Source of the DNA: Melioribacter roseus P3M-2
GTDB taxonomy: Bacteria > Bacteroidota > Ignavibacteria > Ignavibacteriales > Melioribacteraceae
Assembly: GCF_000279145.1 (NCBI RefSeq)
Contig: NC_018178.1
Location: 744,001 to 808,000, forward strand
Reading direction: 5' to 3'
DNA length: 64,000 bases
Positions within the stretch are counted from its first letter, which is position 1. Every line of letters starts with the position of its first letter. The notes beneath the pieces were generated by a model, which ran no database searches, had not been told where the DNA came from, and saw nothing but the letters and a program-made list of their open reading frames with translations. Shown piece after piece: positions 51,876 through 61,000 of the stretch. A program made the position numbers and the translations under genes.

Positions 51876-52649
51876 TCAATTATTCGAAGGATTCAGGATT
51901 TTAATAATTTTCGGATGGAGTAAATTATTCGAAGCCACAATACTATCCCCTTTCATCGGGTCGTTGCCGTAAAAATCGGATATTTTTCCGCCCGCGCCCC
52001 GGACGACCGGAATCAACGCCGCCAGGTCCCACTTGCTCATCATCGGGTCTATCATTATATCGGCATACCCTTGCGCAAGCAACGAATATCCGTAACAATC
52101 GCCCCACGTACGATAAAGCTTAACCATTTTGGTCAGCATTTCGAATCCCGAGGCATCCCTGTACTTGGAGACGTTGTTATGGTCGGTAGTCAACAACACC
52201 GCTTCCGAAAGATTGCCGTTGAACTTAATTTTGACCGGTTTGCCGTTGCATTCGGCGCTGACGTTGTCGCCGATAATAAATTCATTGAGCGCAGGATGAT
52301 TTATCGCGCCCAAAATCGGCTCGCCGTTTTTCAAAAGCGCTATCAGCGTTCCGAAGAGCGGCACGCCGCAAATAAAACTTTTTGTGCCGTCGATAGGGTC
52401 CAATATCCACTTATATTCGGCGTCCGGATTAAATTCGCCGAATTCTTCTCCGAGAATGCCATGGTCGGGAAATTCCTTCATAATCAGTTCGCGCATTCTC
52501 TCCTCGCACTTTTTATCCGCAATTGTAACGGGCGTTTCATCTTCTTTTGATTCGATCTTAATATCGGTCTTATAATATTGTTTTATTATAGCCCCGCTTT
52601 CGTCGGCCAAAAGACGAATGAATTTTTTAAGAAAAGAAAATTCTTGCAT
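51876..52649 (-). CDS. Inositol-monophosphatase-family phosphatase, histidinol-phosphatase (HisN) type
   Basis: A 257-residue Mg-dependent sugar/alcohol phosphatase. Metal-site motifs: GEEFGE, the signature WILDPIDGTKSFICGVPLFG, and MSKWDLAALIPVVRGAGG. The stretch RTWGDCYGYSLLAQGYADIMIDP is typical of the HisN type of histidinol-phosphatase, so the last phosphatase step of histidine synthesis is likely; no other his genes are nearby to confirm it. ATG 52649. Confidence 0.9.
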   Translation of the reverse strand: MQEFSFLKKFIRLLADESGAIIKQYYKTDIKIESKEDETPVTIADKKCEERMRELIMKEFPDHGILGEEFGEFNPDAEYKWILDPIDGTKSFICGVPLFGTLIALLKNGEPILGAINHPALNEFIIGDNVSAECNGKPVKIKFNGNLSEAVLLTTDHNNVSKYRDASGFEMLTKMVKLYRTWGDCYGYSLLAQGYADIMIDPMMSKWDLAALIPVVRGAGGKISDFYGNDPMKGDSIVASNNLLHPKIIKILNPSNN

Positions 52650-52720
52650 TTTTTGTCCTGTAGCTTATTATCAATTAAACGGTAAACTTATTATTTTACG
52701 CATTAAAATTTAATGAATTT

Positions 52721-53719
52721 ATGCCCATCTACAAATACGACGACAAATCGTTGCAAAAAGCGGCAGAGCTAATAAAAAAAGGAGAGCTCGTAGCCTTTCC
52801 TACAGAGACAGTATACGGACTCGGCGCCGACGGACTCAATCCGATTGCCGTCGCTAAAATATTCGAAAAGAAAAACCGGCCGTCTTTTAATCCGCTTATT
52901 CTCCATATATCGGATAAAAGCGCTCTCAAAAATTACGTTTTTTACGAAGAGCCTGTTATCGACAAACTTATTGATAAATTTTGGCCGGGACCTTTGACTC
53001 TCGTCCTGCCGAAGAACGAAATAGTGCCGGATATAGTCACTTCGGGGAACGACACCGTTGCAATCAGAATGCCGGGCAATGAAATTGCTTTGAAATTGAT
53101 AGAATTATCGGGTTGTCCCATTGCGGCTCCGAGCGCCAACAAATTCGGGCACTTAAGCCCTACAGACGCCGAGCACGTTGAAAAATCATTGGGAAGCGAT
53201 CTCTTCATACTCGACGGAGGGGAATGCGCAGTGGGTCTTGAATCCACAATTATCGGTTACAGAGACGGCATCTTCTCCATTCTTCGACCCGGAGGAATTC
53301 CCATTGAAGAAATTGAAAAAATTACAGGCGTTTTGAAAAAAAGAGACAAAAACGAAACCTCCCCCGAATCGCCCGGACAACTTCCTTTTCATTACTCCCC
53401 TGAAATACCGCTCTACATTATTGATAAATCCATTATGTCAAATAATAATTTTCTGAATTCGCTCAAAAATAGAAAAGCGGGCTTGCTCTTATTCAAAGAA
53501 AGCAATCCTGAAATCGAATCGATTCTGCCTTCTTACTCAAAAAAAATATTGAGCGAAACGGGTAATATGGCCGAAGCGGCGGCAAATCTATTTAAGTTCC
53601 TCCACGATTTCGAAAAGGAGAAAGTGGATTTGATATTAACAGAGCCCGTCGAGCCGTCCGGTCTCGGTTTGGCAATAATGGACAGACTGAAACGAGCCGC
53701 CGAGCGTTATAAAATATAA
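52721..53719 (+). CDS. Threonylcarbamoyl-AMP synthase, Sua5/YrdC type
   Basis: A 332-residue enzyme that makes threonylcarbamoyl-adenylate for the t6A37 modification of tRNAs. YrdC domain about 5-200: GELVAFPTETVYGLGADG, KKNRPSFNPLILHI, WPGPLTLVL, AIRMPG, PIAAPSANKFGHLSPT and LESTIIGYRDG. A C-terminal Sua5 domain (about 225-332) follows SPGQLPFHYSPEIPLYI, as in the long Sua5 form. ATG 52721. Confidence 0.95.
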   Translation: MPIYKYDDKSLQKAAELIKKGELVAFPTETVYGLGADGLNPIAVAKIFEKKNRPSFNPLILHISDKSALKNYVFYEEPVIDKLIDKFWPGPLTLVLPKNEIVPDIVTSGNDTVAIRMPGNEIALKLIELSGCPIAAPSANKFGHLSPTDAEHVEKSLGSDLFILDGGECAVGLESTIIGYRDGIFSILRPGGIPIEEIEKITGVLKKRDKNETSPESPGQLPFHYSPEIPLYIIDKSIMSNNNFLNSLKNRKAGLLLFKESNPEIESILPSYSKKILSETGNMAEAAANLFKFLHDFEKEKVDLILTEPVEPSGLGLAIMDRLKRAAERYKI

Positions 53720-53773
53720 ATTTATTTTTACAACTTTATTTATTATATTTTAATCCGACATTGAGTTTTTTCG

Positions 53774-55285
53774 ATGAATAAAAATAAGTCACAAGACAAC
53801 TCTTCTCAGGGGTCTGTCCAGAATTATATCCAAGATGCAGATTTAATGCTGCATACAATTAATTCCGTTCACGAATCGATTAGCATTACGGATTTAAATG
53901 ACCGTTTGATTTTCGTAAACAAAGCCTTTACGAGAATATACGGCTACGAGCCGGAAGAGGTAATAGGACAGAAAACCGATATTTTGCGCTCGGATAAAAA
54001 CGACCCCGAATTATTAAAACAAATTCATCCGAGTACGCTTCAAGGCGGATGGAGGGGCAGAATAATCAATAAACGTAAAGACGGAAGCGAATTTACAATC
54101 GAACTGAGCACGTCGATTGTCAAAGATGAAAACGGCAATCCCGTCGCTTATGTAGGCATTGCCCGCGACCTTACTCAGTTGATCGAAACGGAAGAAAAAT
54201 TACGAGAAGCCGAAAGCAAGTTCAGAGAACTCTTCCTCGAACTGAAAGACGTGGTTTACGAAAGTACGATTGACGGTCAATTCGTCGACTTGAATCCCGC
54301 GGGTTTCGAATTCTTCGGAATCAACTCTTACGATATGCTCCGGAAAATCGACATCGTCAACGATATCTATGTCGATCCGCATATAAGAGAAGAATTTCAG
54401 AAGAAACTGGAAAAATTCGGTTTCGTTAAAGATTTCGAATTGCGCATCAAGAAACTCAACGGCAAGATTGCCACCGTGCTGGAAACTTCGACTGCGGTTA
54501 AGGACAAAGACGGAAAAATAGTCGGCTACCGAGGAATACTTCGCGATATTACAGAAGCCAAAGAACAGGAAGAAAAACTGAAAGACCTGGTGCTCCAGCT
54601 CGAAGCGGTCAATAAACAATTGAAAAAATCCGAAGAGGAATTAAAGAATCAGATTATTACGAAAGACAAATTTTTTTCGATCATTGCGCATGATCTGCGC
54701 AGTCCGTTCAGCGCTTTACTCAGTTTTTCCGAATTCCTCAGAGACGATATCGACGACCTTACCCGCGAAGAGATTGTGATGTTCGCCGATAAAATAAACG
54801 AAGCCGCTCAGAATGTCTTTGCATTACTTGAAAACCTGTTACAATGGTCGAGAATTCAATCCGGTAAAATTCATTACGAACCTCACGATTTCAAACTTCG
54901 CGAAAGAGCCGAGCGGGTAATCAAGTTATTGTCCAACAATGCCGAGAATAAGGATATTTATATCATCAACGAAATACCGAACGACGCATTGGTTTTTGCG
55001 GACGAGGATATGATTTCGTCCGTGCTTCAGAATCTTATTTCGAACGCTATAAAATTCACGCGTCCCGGCGGCAAGATCACATTGAAAGCCGAAAAAGAAG
55101 ACAAATTCTTTAAAGTTTCCGTCAGCGACACGGGCGTAGGCATAAAAGAAGAAGACCTTCCGAAATTATTCCGTCTCGACGTACAACATTCCACATACGG
55201 CACGAACGAAGAAAAAGGGAGCGGGCTCGGTTTAATAATCTGCAAAGAAATGGTTGAAAAAAAACGGCGGCGCTATCTCCGTTGA
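53774..55285 (+). CDS. PAS-PAS sensor histidine kinase, 3' end frameshifted
   Basis: A 503-residue cytoplasmic kinase. PAS 1 about 25-145 (DLNDRLIFVNKAFTRIYGYE, PAC VAYVGIARDLTQL), PAS 2 about 150-265 (PAC ending YRGILRDITEAKEQEEK), HisKA H306 (IIAHDLRSPFSAL), N box LQNLISNAIKFTRPGG, G1 DTGVGI, G2 GSGLGLIICKEMVEK. The frame then reads KRRRYLR and stops. Dropping one A from the A8 run at 55257-55264 restores the expected kinase end. The kinase core up to the G2 box is intact, so some activity may remain. Confidence 0.9.
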   Translation: MNKNKSQDNSSQGSVQNYIQDADLMLHTINSVHESISITDLNDRLIFVNKAFTRIYGYEPEEVIGQKTDILRSDKNDPELLKQIHPSTLQGGWRGRIINKRKDGSEFTIELSTSIVKDENGNPVAYVGIARDLTQLIETEEKLREAESKFRELFLELKDVVYESTIDGQFVDLNPAGFEFFGINSYDMLRKIDIVNDIYVDPHIREEFQKKLEKFGFVKDFELRIKKLNGKIATVLETSTAVKDKDGKIVGYRGILRDITEAKEQEEKLKDLVLQLEAVNKQLKKSEEELKNQIITKDKFFSIIAHDLRSPFSALLSFSEFLRDDIDDLTREEIVMFADKINEAAQNVFALLENLLQWSRIQSGKIHYEPHDFKLRERAERVIKLLSNNAENKDIYIINEIPNDALVFADEDMISSVLQNLISNAIKFTRPGGKITLKAEKEDKFFKVSVSDTGVGIKEEDLPKLFRLDVQHSTYGTNEEKGSGLGLIICKEMVEKKRRRYLR

Positions 55286-55346
55286 AAGCCGAGTCGGCGA
55301 AGGAACCACGTTTACTTTTACACTTCCGGCTACCAATCATAATTAA
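55257..55346 (+). other. Displaced C-terminal tail of PAS kinase after an A8 frameshift
   Basis: With one fewer A in the run 55257-55264 the frame continues VEKNGGAISVESRVGEGTTF and then TFTLPATNHN, ending at TAA 55344-55346. This is the standard end of a HATPase domain, so the gene was or is 523 residues long. The cause may be a mutation, a slippage site or a base-call error. Confidence 0.85.
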
Positions 55347-55429
55347 ATTTATTTTTACCGAATAAATTTTGCCGATAATATTTCTATTCATAAATTTAAA
55401 TTAAGATAATTACAAAACCAGAGGCACAA

Positions 55430-56623
55430 ATGCAGAAAGAATTAATACTGGAAAAAATCAATCAGGCGGCAAAAATTTTAAATGAGAAAAATATCGACAT
55501 GTGGATGACCTACGTCAGAGAGACGGGAAATATGCGAGACCCGATGCTCGACATGATTGTAGGCGCAAACGCCACTTGGCAATCGGCGTTTATAATTACA
55601 AAAAACGGCGACACTCATGCTATTATCGGATCGCTCGAATTGGAAAATATGAAAAGCGTAGGAACCTACAAGAACATTCATCCTTATTTGAAAACAATCA
55701 AAGAAAAATTTCCCGACGTTATCGAATCGATAAAGCCGAATAAAATTGCGCTTAACTATTCGGTTAATTCCAGTCTCGCCGACGGGCTTACTCACGGCTT
55801 ATATCTTGATTTACTGGAACAATTCAAAGAGACGGACTATCCGAAGAAATTCGTCTCGTCGGAAGATATTGTAGCCGCATTGCGCGGCAGAAAATCGCCT
55901 TCGGAAATTAAACTGATTAAAGAGGCAATCGCCGAAACGCTCAAAATATTCGACGAAGTTACAAAATTTCTGAAACCCGGAATTACCGAAAAGCAGGTCG
56001 CGGCATTCGTCCAAAATCTCGTTAAAGAAAGAGGATTCGAATTGGCTTGGGACGGCGAATACTGTCCTTCCGTATTTACTGGACCGGATACCGCCGGAGC
56101 GCATTCAGGACCTACCGACAGAGCCATTGAACCGGGGCATATTATCAACATGGATTTCGGAATTAAAATAAACGGCTATTGCTCAGACCTCCAGCGCACA
56201 TGGTACGTTCTGAAACCGGGCGAGGACAATCCGCCGGAAGAAGTAACGAGAGGATTTAATGTAATTGTGGAATCGATAACAAAAGCGGCTCGGGAATTAA
56301 AACCGGGCAAAGAAGGCTGGGAAATCGATCAGATTGCGAGAAATTATATTCAAATCAACGGATACGACGAATTCCCGCACGGACTTGGCCATCAGGTAGG
56401 AAGAGCGGTTCACGACGGTGGAGCTTTGCTCGGACCGAAATGGGAAAGGTACGGAAATCTGCCAACGCTAAAAATCGAAGCCGGCAACGTATTCACAATA
56501 GAACCGAGATTGACCGTGGACAAATACGGCATCGCCACAGTGGAAGAAATGGTTCTCGTAAATTCGGACGGATGCGAATTTTTATCCGAACGACAGAAAG
56601 AATTGCTTATAATTAAAAGTTAA
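55430..56623 (+). CDS. M24-family Xaa-Pro peptidase-like protein
   Basis: A 397-residue metallopeptidase with a creatinase-type N-terminal domain (about 1-145) and a pita-bread domain (about 160-395): AGAHSGPTDRAIEPGHIINMDFG with metal Asp residues (NMDFGIKINGYCSDLQRT), FPHGLGHQVGRAVHDGG (metal His), TIEPRLTV and VEEMVLV (metal Glu residues). It is a distinct paralogue of the enzyme at 28621-30009. ATG 55430; upstream gap 144 bp. It is convergent with the B12-binding gene (4-bp overlap). Confidence 0.93.
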   Translation: MQKELILEKINQAAKILNEKNIDMWMTYVRETGNMRDPMLDMIVGANATWQSAFIITKNGDTHAIIGSLELENMKSVGTYKNIHPYLKTIKEKFPDVIESIKPNKIALNYSVNSSLADGLTHGLYLDLLEQFKETDYPKKFVSSEDIVAALRGRKSPSEIKLIKEAIAETLKIFDEVTKFLKPGITEKQVAAFVQNLVKERGFELAWDGEYCPSVFTGPDTAGAHSGPTDRAIEPGHIINMDFGIKINGYCSDLQRTWYVLKPGEDNPPEEVTRGFNVIVESITKAARELKPGKEGWEIDQIARNYIQINGYDEFPHGLGHQVGRAVHDGGALLGPKWERYGNLPTLKIEAGNVFTIEPRLTVDKYGIATVEEMVLVNSDGCEFLSERQKELLIIKS

Positions 56624-57255
56624 TATTGAGACAGATATTCGTCAAGCTGATTTAAACACGCTATATATTTAATATCGCTATAGCCGGTGAGGTTATTGAT
56701 ATCCTTGCCGGCAAGCGCCTGACCGCCCACTATAATTTCCTGTTCGGGAAAATCCGATTTTATCATCGAAACCAATCTTGTCAGTCGAGGAATATTCATA
56801 TAAAAATTGATCGAAATACCGACTACGTCCGGCTGTTTTTTCCCGATCAAACGGATAATCTCGCCGAGAGGAGTGGAAGAACCGAGGAATGTCGAATTCC
56901 AACCGTTGATTTCGAAATAGCCCGCCACCATTTTTGCGCCGAGTTCGTGATATTCTTTGTCGACACACGCAATCACAGCGCTCTTGCCTTTTTTGTTCTT
57001 GCATTTCGACGCTTCTATAGACCAATCAACCAGCGCTTCGGTAATCTTTGTTGCTATATGCTCGTCTGCTATCGAGCACCTTTCCCTTTCCCACATTTGA
57101 CCGATGCGATACATCGACCTCTGAAACAATCCCAGATATATCTCTTTAATGCTTTCTCCATCTGCAAGCAATTCTTCGACTATGCTTTTACATGCAGCTT
57201 TGTCGCCTTCGAGCAATGAATTTAAATAATGGAAATAAATACCTTCCGTAATCAT
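56620..57255 (-). CDS. Stand-alone CarH-like cobalamin-binding protein
   Basis: A 211-residue protein made only of a helical B12 cap (about 1-85) and a Rossmann-like B12-binding domain (about 90-211). The cap has W55 followed nine residues later by E65-H66 (MWERERCSIADEH), the W-x9-EH motif of the CarH/LitR photoreceptors. The B12 domain has E101-x-H103-x-x-G106 (EYHELGAKM; lower axial His) and VVGISINF, IIVGGQAL. The N-terminal MerR helix-turn-helix of CarH is absent, so it cannot bind DNA that way. A light- or B12-sensing role with an unknown partner is inferred; a corrinoid carrier is the alternative. Confidence 0.88.
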   Translation of the reverse strand: MITEGIYFHYLNSLLEGDKAACKSIVEELLADGESIKEIYLGLFQRSMYRIGQMWERERCSIADEHIATKITEALVDWSIEASKCKNKKGKSAVIACVDKEYHELGAKMVAGYFEINGWNSTFLGSSTPLGEIIRLIGKKQPDVVGISINFYMNIPRLTRLVSMIKSDFPEQEIIVGGQALAGKDINNLTGYSDIKYIACLNQLDEYLSQY

Positions 57256-57316
57256 ATCGTCGTCGTTGTTTGAATAACTATTAAACGACGGGACAGCGAG
57301 AAAAATTCAAATTGAG

Positions 57317-57958
57317 CTAAGAATTTCTGTCGCGGCTGTTTATCAGGAATGCCAATCTGTAGGAAGTATAAGCAAAAAAGGGAGCGGAAAAAACGTCAAC
57401 CGTATAATGCACGTGCTGAATTAACACACAAATTGCAACGAGAATCGTAACTACAAAAAATATTCTCTTTAGTTTTTTGTTTGTGGTAACCAGAAAAAAG
57501 AGAAACATCGTGGCTGTATGTCCCGAAAAAAAGAGGTCTTTCAAAAAAGTATGGCCGTCGCCGAAGAATTCCACGAACGGGTCTCTTAAAGGGATGATTG
57601 TATGAATTGCTTCGAGCGGGAGCAGGTAGATGGTAATAAGACGGAATAGAGCCACAAAACTGTATGATTGGATTGCGAGCAAAAAAATTTCCGGATGAAA
57701 GCTCAACCAGACGAGCATTACAATCACCGAAAAATAAAGAAGAAAAAAAGTAATCCATGTTACGTCGACCGGCGTAAAAAGCGTCAGCACAGGGTCGTAA
57801 ATTTCCGTTCCGGGCCGCTTCTCGTTATAAACCAAGAATTTTGCCAGACTCAAAAGAACCGTAATCAATATTGCCATCGAAAGAAAAAATCTGTTTCTAA
57901 AGCTTTTATTGAGCAGCTTGGGTTGCCAGATGTTTTTTAATTCTCTCGATATCGACAA
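57317..57958 (-). CDS. PAP2-family membrane protein (sphingomyelin-synthase-like domain)
   Basis: A 213-residue integral membrane protein with about six TM helices. The C-terminal catalytic-type motifs DLFFSGHTATMF and QHVHYTVDVFSAPFFAY belong to the PAP2-C group found in sphingomyelin synthases, whose two His and Asp act on lipid head groups. It probably transfers or removes phosphate head groups of membrane lipids. The start is taken as TTG 57958, 5 nt behind AGCGAGG; an upstream TTG at 57985 lacks a ribosome site. No ATG is available before the first TM region. Confidence 0.85.
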   Translation of the reverse strand: MSISRELKNIWQPKLLNKSFRNRFFLSMAILITVLLSLAKFLVYNEKRPGTEIYDPVLTLFTPVDVTWITFFLLYFSVIVMLVWLSFHPEIFLLAIQSYSFVALFRLITIYLLPLEAIHTIIPLRDPFVEFFGDGHTFLKDLFFSGHTATMFLFFLVTTNKKLKRIFFVVTILVAICVLIQHVHYTVDVFSAPFFAYTSYRLAFLINSRDRNS

Positions 57959-58012
57959 TATTACCTCGCTTAATTTCAGAGGCAAAAATAAGAAAATTTT
58001 CTCATTTCCCTG

Positions 58013-61000
58013 TTACAATTTTCTCGCCGATACGAGAGGCTTTTTGAAGACCGTAGTCGCGCCGTATTCGTCGATTACTTCGATTAAAAGAATATAAATT
58101 CCCGTTCTGAGAGGTTTGTAATTATCGTCGAGCCCGTCATAAACAATTACGGTTTCGGGACCTGCGGGACGGCTTTTCTCCAGCGTTTTTACAGGTCTCC
58201 CTTTGCTGTCGAAAACACGGATTCTAACGAGTCCGATTTTATTGTTCAGTTTAATCGTAATCGCAGTAAAATCTTCATACCCGTCGCCATCCGGCGAAAA
58301 AGGATTCGGGTAAATTGTTACTTCCTCCTCGGTGTCGGTTCCTTTCGTATAAATCGAATTTTCCATGCCCGGAGTGGCTCCTCCTGAATTTACGGAAGTG
58401 CTCCAATTGTTTTCGTCGGTCGACGATATGGAAGGATTAATGCGCTCGAGCGATTTGTTTTTCGTATTGTTGATCAAAGGACTGTGCCATTCGGAATTGT
58501 AGCGGAGCGAATCGATCAAATTCCCGTGAAAATCTACAAGTTTAATCACGGCTCCTTCATTCGGCAGCGAAAAAGATTTATCTACGAAAATTTTTGTATT
58601 CGTCCCGTAATAGTCAATCAAAGCAGAATCGTTCGCAATCAAAAAATATTCATAAGGAGAAATTATGGTAAGTTCATTTACAATTCGGAAATTATTATGC
58701 CCTGCGATTGATAAGCCGCCCGCCTGCAGGCTTTCACCCGAATTATTATATAGCTCTACGAATTCAGAATTTGCTTCCTCCGGTTCGTACATTATTTCGT
58801 TGATTACAATCTGATGATTTTCTATAGCCGGTAAATTAACAATAGAATTTTCTTTTAACGGAGTAGAACCTGTCGGCGATAAAGATAACGACCAGTTTGC
58901 AGAATCGCTGCCGTCGGCATAAGGAGAAATTTTTTCGAGCGAGACTCCATTTTTACCGGTGCGTCCGGACTTATAATACAGACTGTCGATACAATTCCCG
59001 TACGAATCATAAATTACAATGCCGTCTTCGGTATTGTTCAGCAAAAGGAATTCGGAAAGGAGAACAGCTCCTTCGGGACATTTATTATAACCTTCCGGAC
59101 AAAGGACGAGGTATTGGAAAGGGGTTATATAAATATCTTCATTAACCTTAATTTGCCTTCCGGGCTCGGGAATTATATCCGACAGGGCCCAGTTTTTTAA
59201 ATTAATTTCATTTTCCGTAGCGTTGAAAATTTCGATCCATTCCGGCTCGTTCCCGCTTGGATTATACATAATTTCGTTAATTACCAATGCGCCTTTTTTA
59301 TACCCGAATGTTAATTTAGATTTCCGTTCGTTGTCGGTTATGTCTTCGTCGTACAGGTAAATAATTTTTGCCATCAGATCGGAGTTGTCTTGCGCAGGAT
59401 ATTTTTCTTCCGTACATATCGTAACCGTATCGAACGGGGACAAGAGATCATATATAAATCTTTCCAGTAATTCGTACGCTCCGTTTTTCGCAGCGAATAT
59501 TTCGACGATAAAGTTGTTTGCGTTCTCGGTTCCTTTATTAATCACATCGCAGCAGATTCTTACCGGGTCGTCGGATTTCGCATAATCCTTATCGAAACAG
59601 ATGCGGCCAACTGCAAGGTCGCGTCTGTTCAAACCGGCGCTGTTTTTTCTGCCGGGCGTTGCGCCCGAAGAATCCTGTGAAAAGTTCCAATTTAACGTAT
59701 CGTTGCTCGACAAATCGACGCTGCGTCTTTCATAGGAAACGCCTGCTTTTTTGACGCCGGAAGGATGATAAAAAACGGAATCGATTGTAACGCCTCGCGC
59801 GTCTTTTATTACAACGGCGTCGCTGTCGTTATTCAAAACAGGCAAGCCCGTAACGGCAACATTCGCCTCCACATCATAATATTCGAAAAAAGAAGAATCT
59901 GCGGCAATGATCAAATACTCGCGCGGTTTAACAAAAGAACTATCCATTTTAATTACGGAAACGTTCGTATACCTGTCGTTAACGGTAAATTCATTCAGAT
60001 AAATTATGCTTTCCGAATTATTATATAATTCAATCCATTCGGGCATTTCATCCGAGGGATAAAACATTATTTCATTAATCAGAAGCGAGCCGGGTAAATA
60101 TCCCGGGATAATTGCGGCGTTGTAATAATTGTTCGACGTATCTTCATCGTTTACGGAATAGAATAAGATTTCCAAATCAACGGGTTTTGAGATCCGGAAC
60201 AGGGAATCGTAGTTCAGGATACTCGTTTCATAAACCATCAGATATTCGGATATTATTTTTTCTTTCTTGCCGTTTGTTATCATATAAACCATAAGATTAC
60301 CTTCGAGCGGTTCGCGTCCGGCATTGTTCAGGTAAACAGTTATGCATATACTTTCTCCTAAGACGGGGCGGATGGAATTAATATTTACTCTGTCGATTTT
60401 GACGTCATAATTTTTAATTGCATTAGAATTCTTTTTGCCAGGAGTAGAACCGTTGGCGTCTTTCGATTCCCTCCAATTCAACGAATCCGAGCCGCTGCGA
60501 AAAGCGTCAATCCTTTCTAGCGATTTACCGCTCCTGCCGCCCCAGGCGGAATTATAGAAGACGGAATCGATCGTTCTGCCGAGCGAATCAACGAGCTTTA
60601 GTTTCTCGCCGCTGTTTCTAAAATAACTAAAATCCGTAAATATTATTTTTACGTCCGTATAAATCCCGGCAATCGAAGAGTCGTTGCTTACAAGCAGGTA
60701 ATCTCCGGGATTAATCAAATAATCCGAGGCGGACAACTCACACCGTTTATCGCCTACAACCAATTCCATTTTTTTCAAATTTATTTCTTCCGACGTATTG
60801 TCAAATATCTCAATCCATTCAGGTTCCGGCGGATTCGGCGCGTACATAATTTCGTTAATGACAAGGTCGTTTCCGTTAAGTAATTTATCGACGTAGTCGA
60901 TTGAAAAGAAGAGCGTGTCGTTATCGTGATATTGATCGGTTTCGCTAAAAACGACGCAGTAATATTCACTCCTCCCTGTATTGCTTTCGATGATTCCGAA

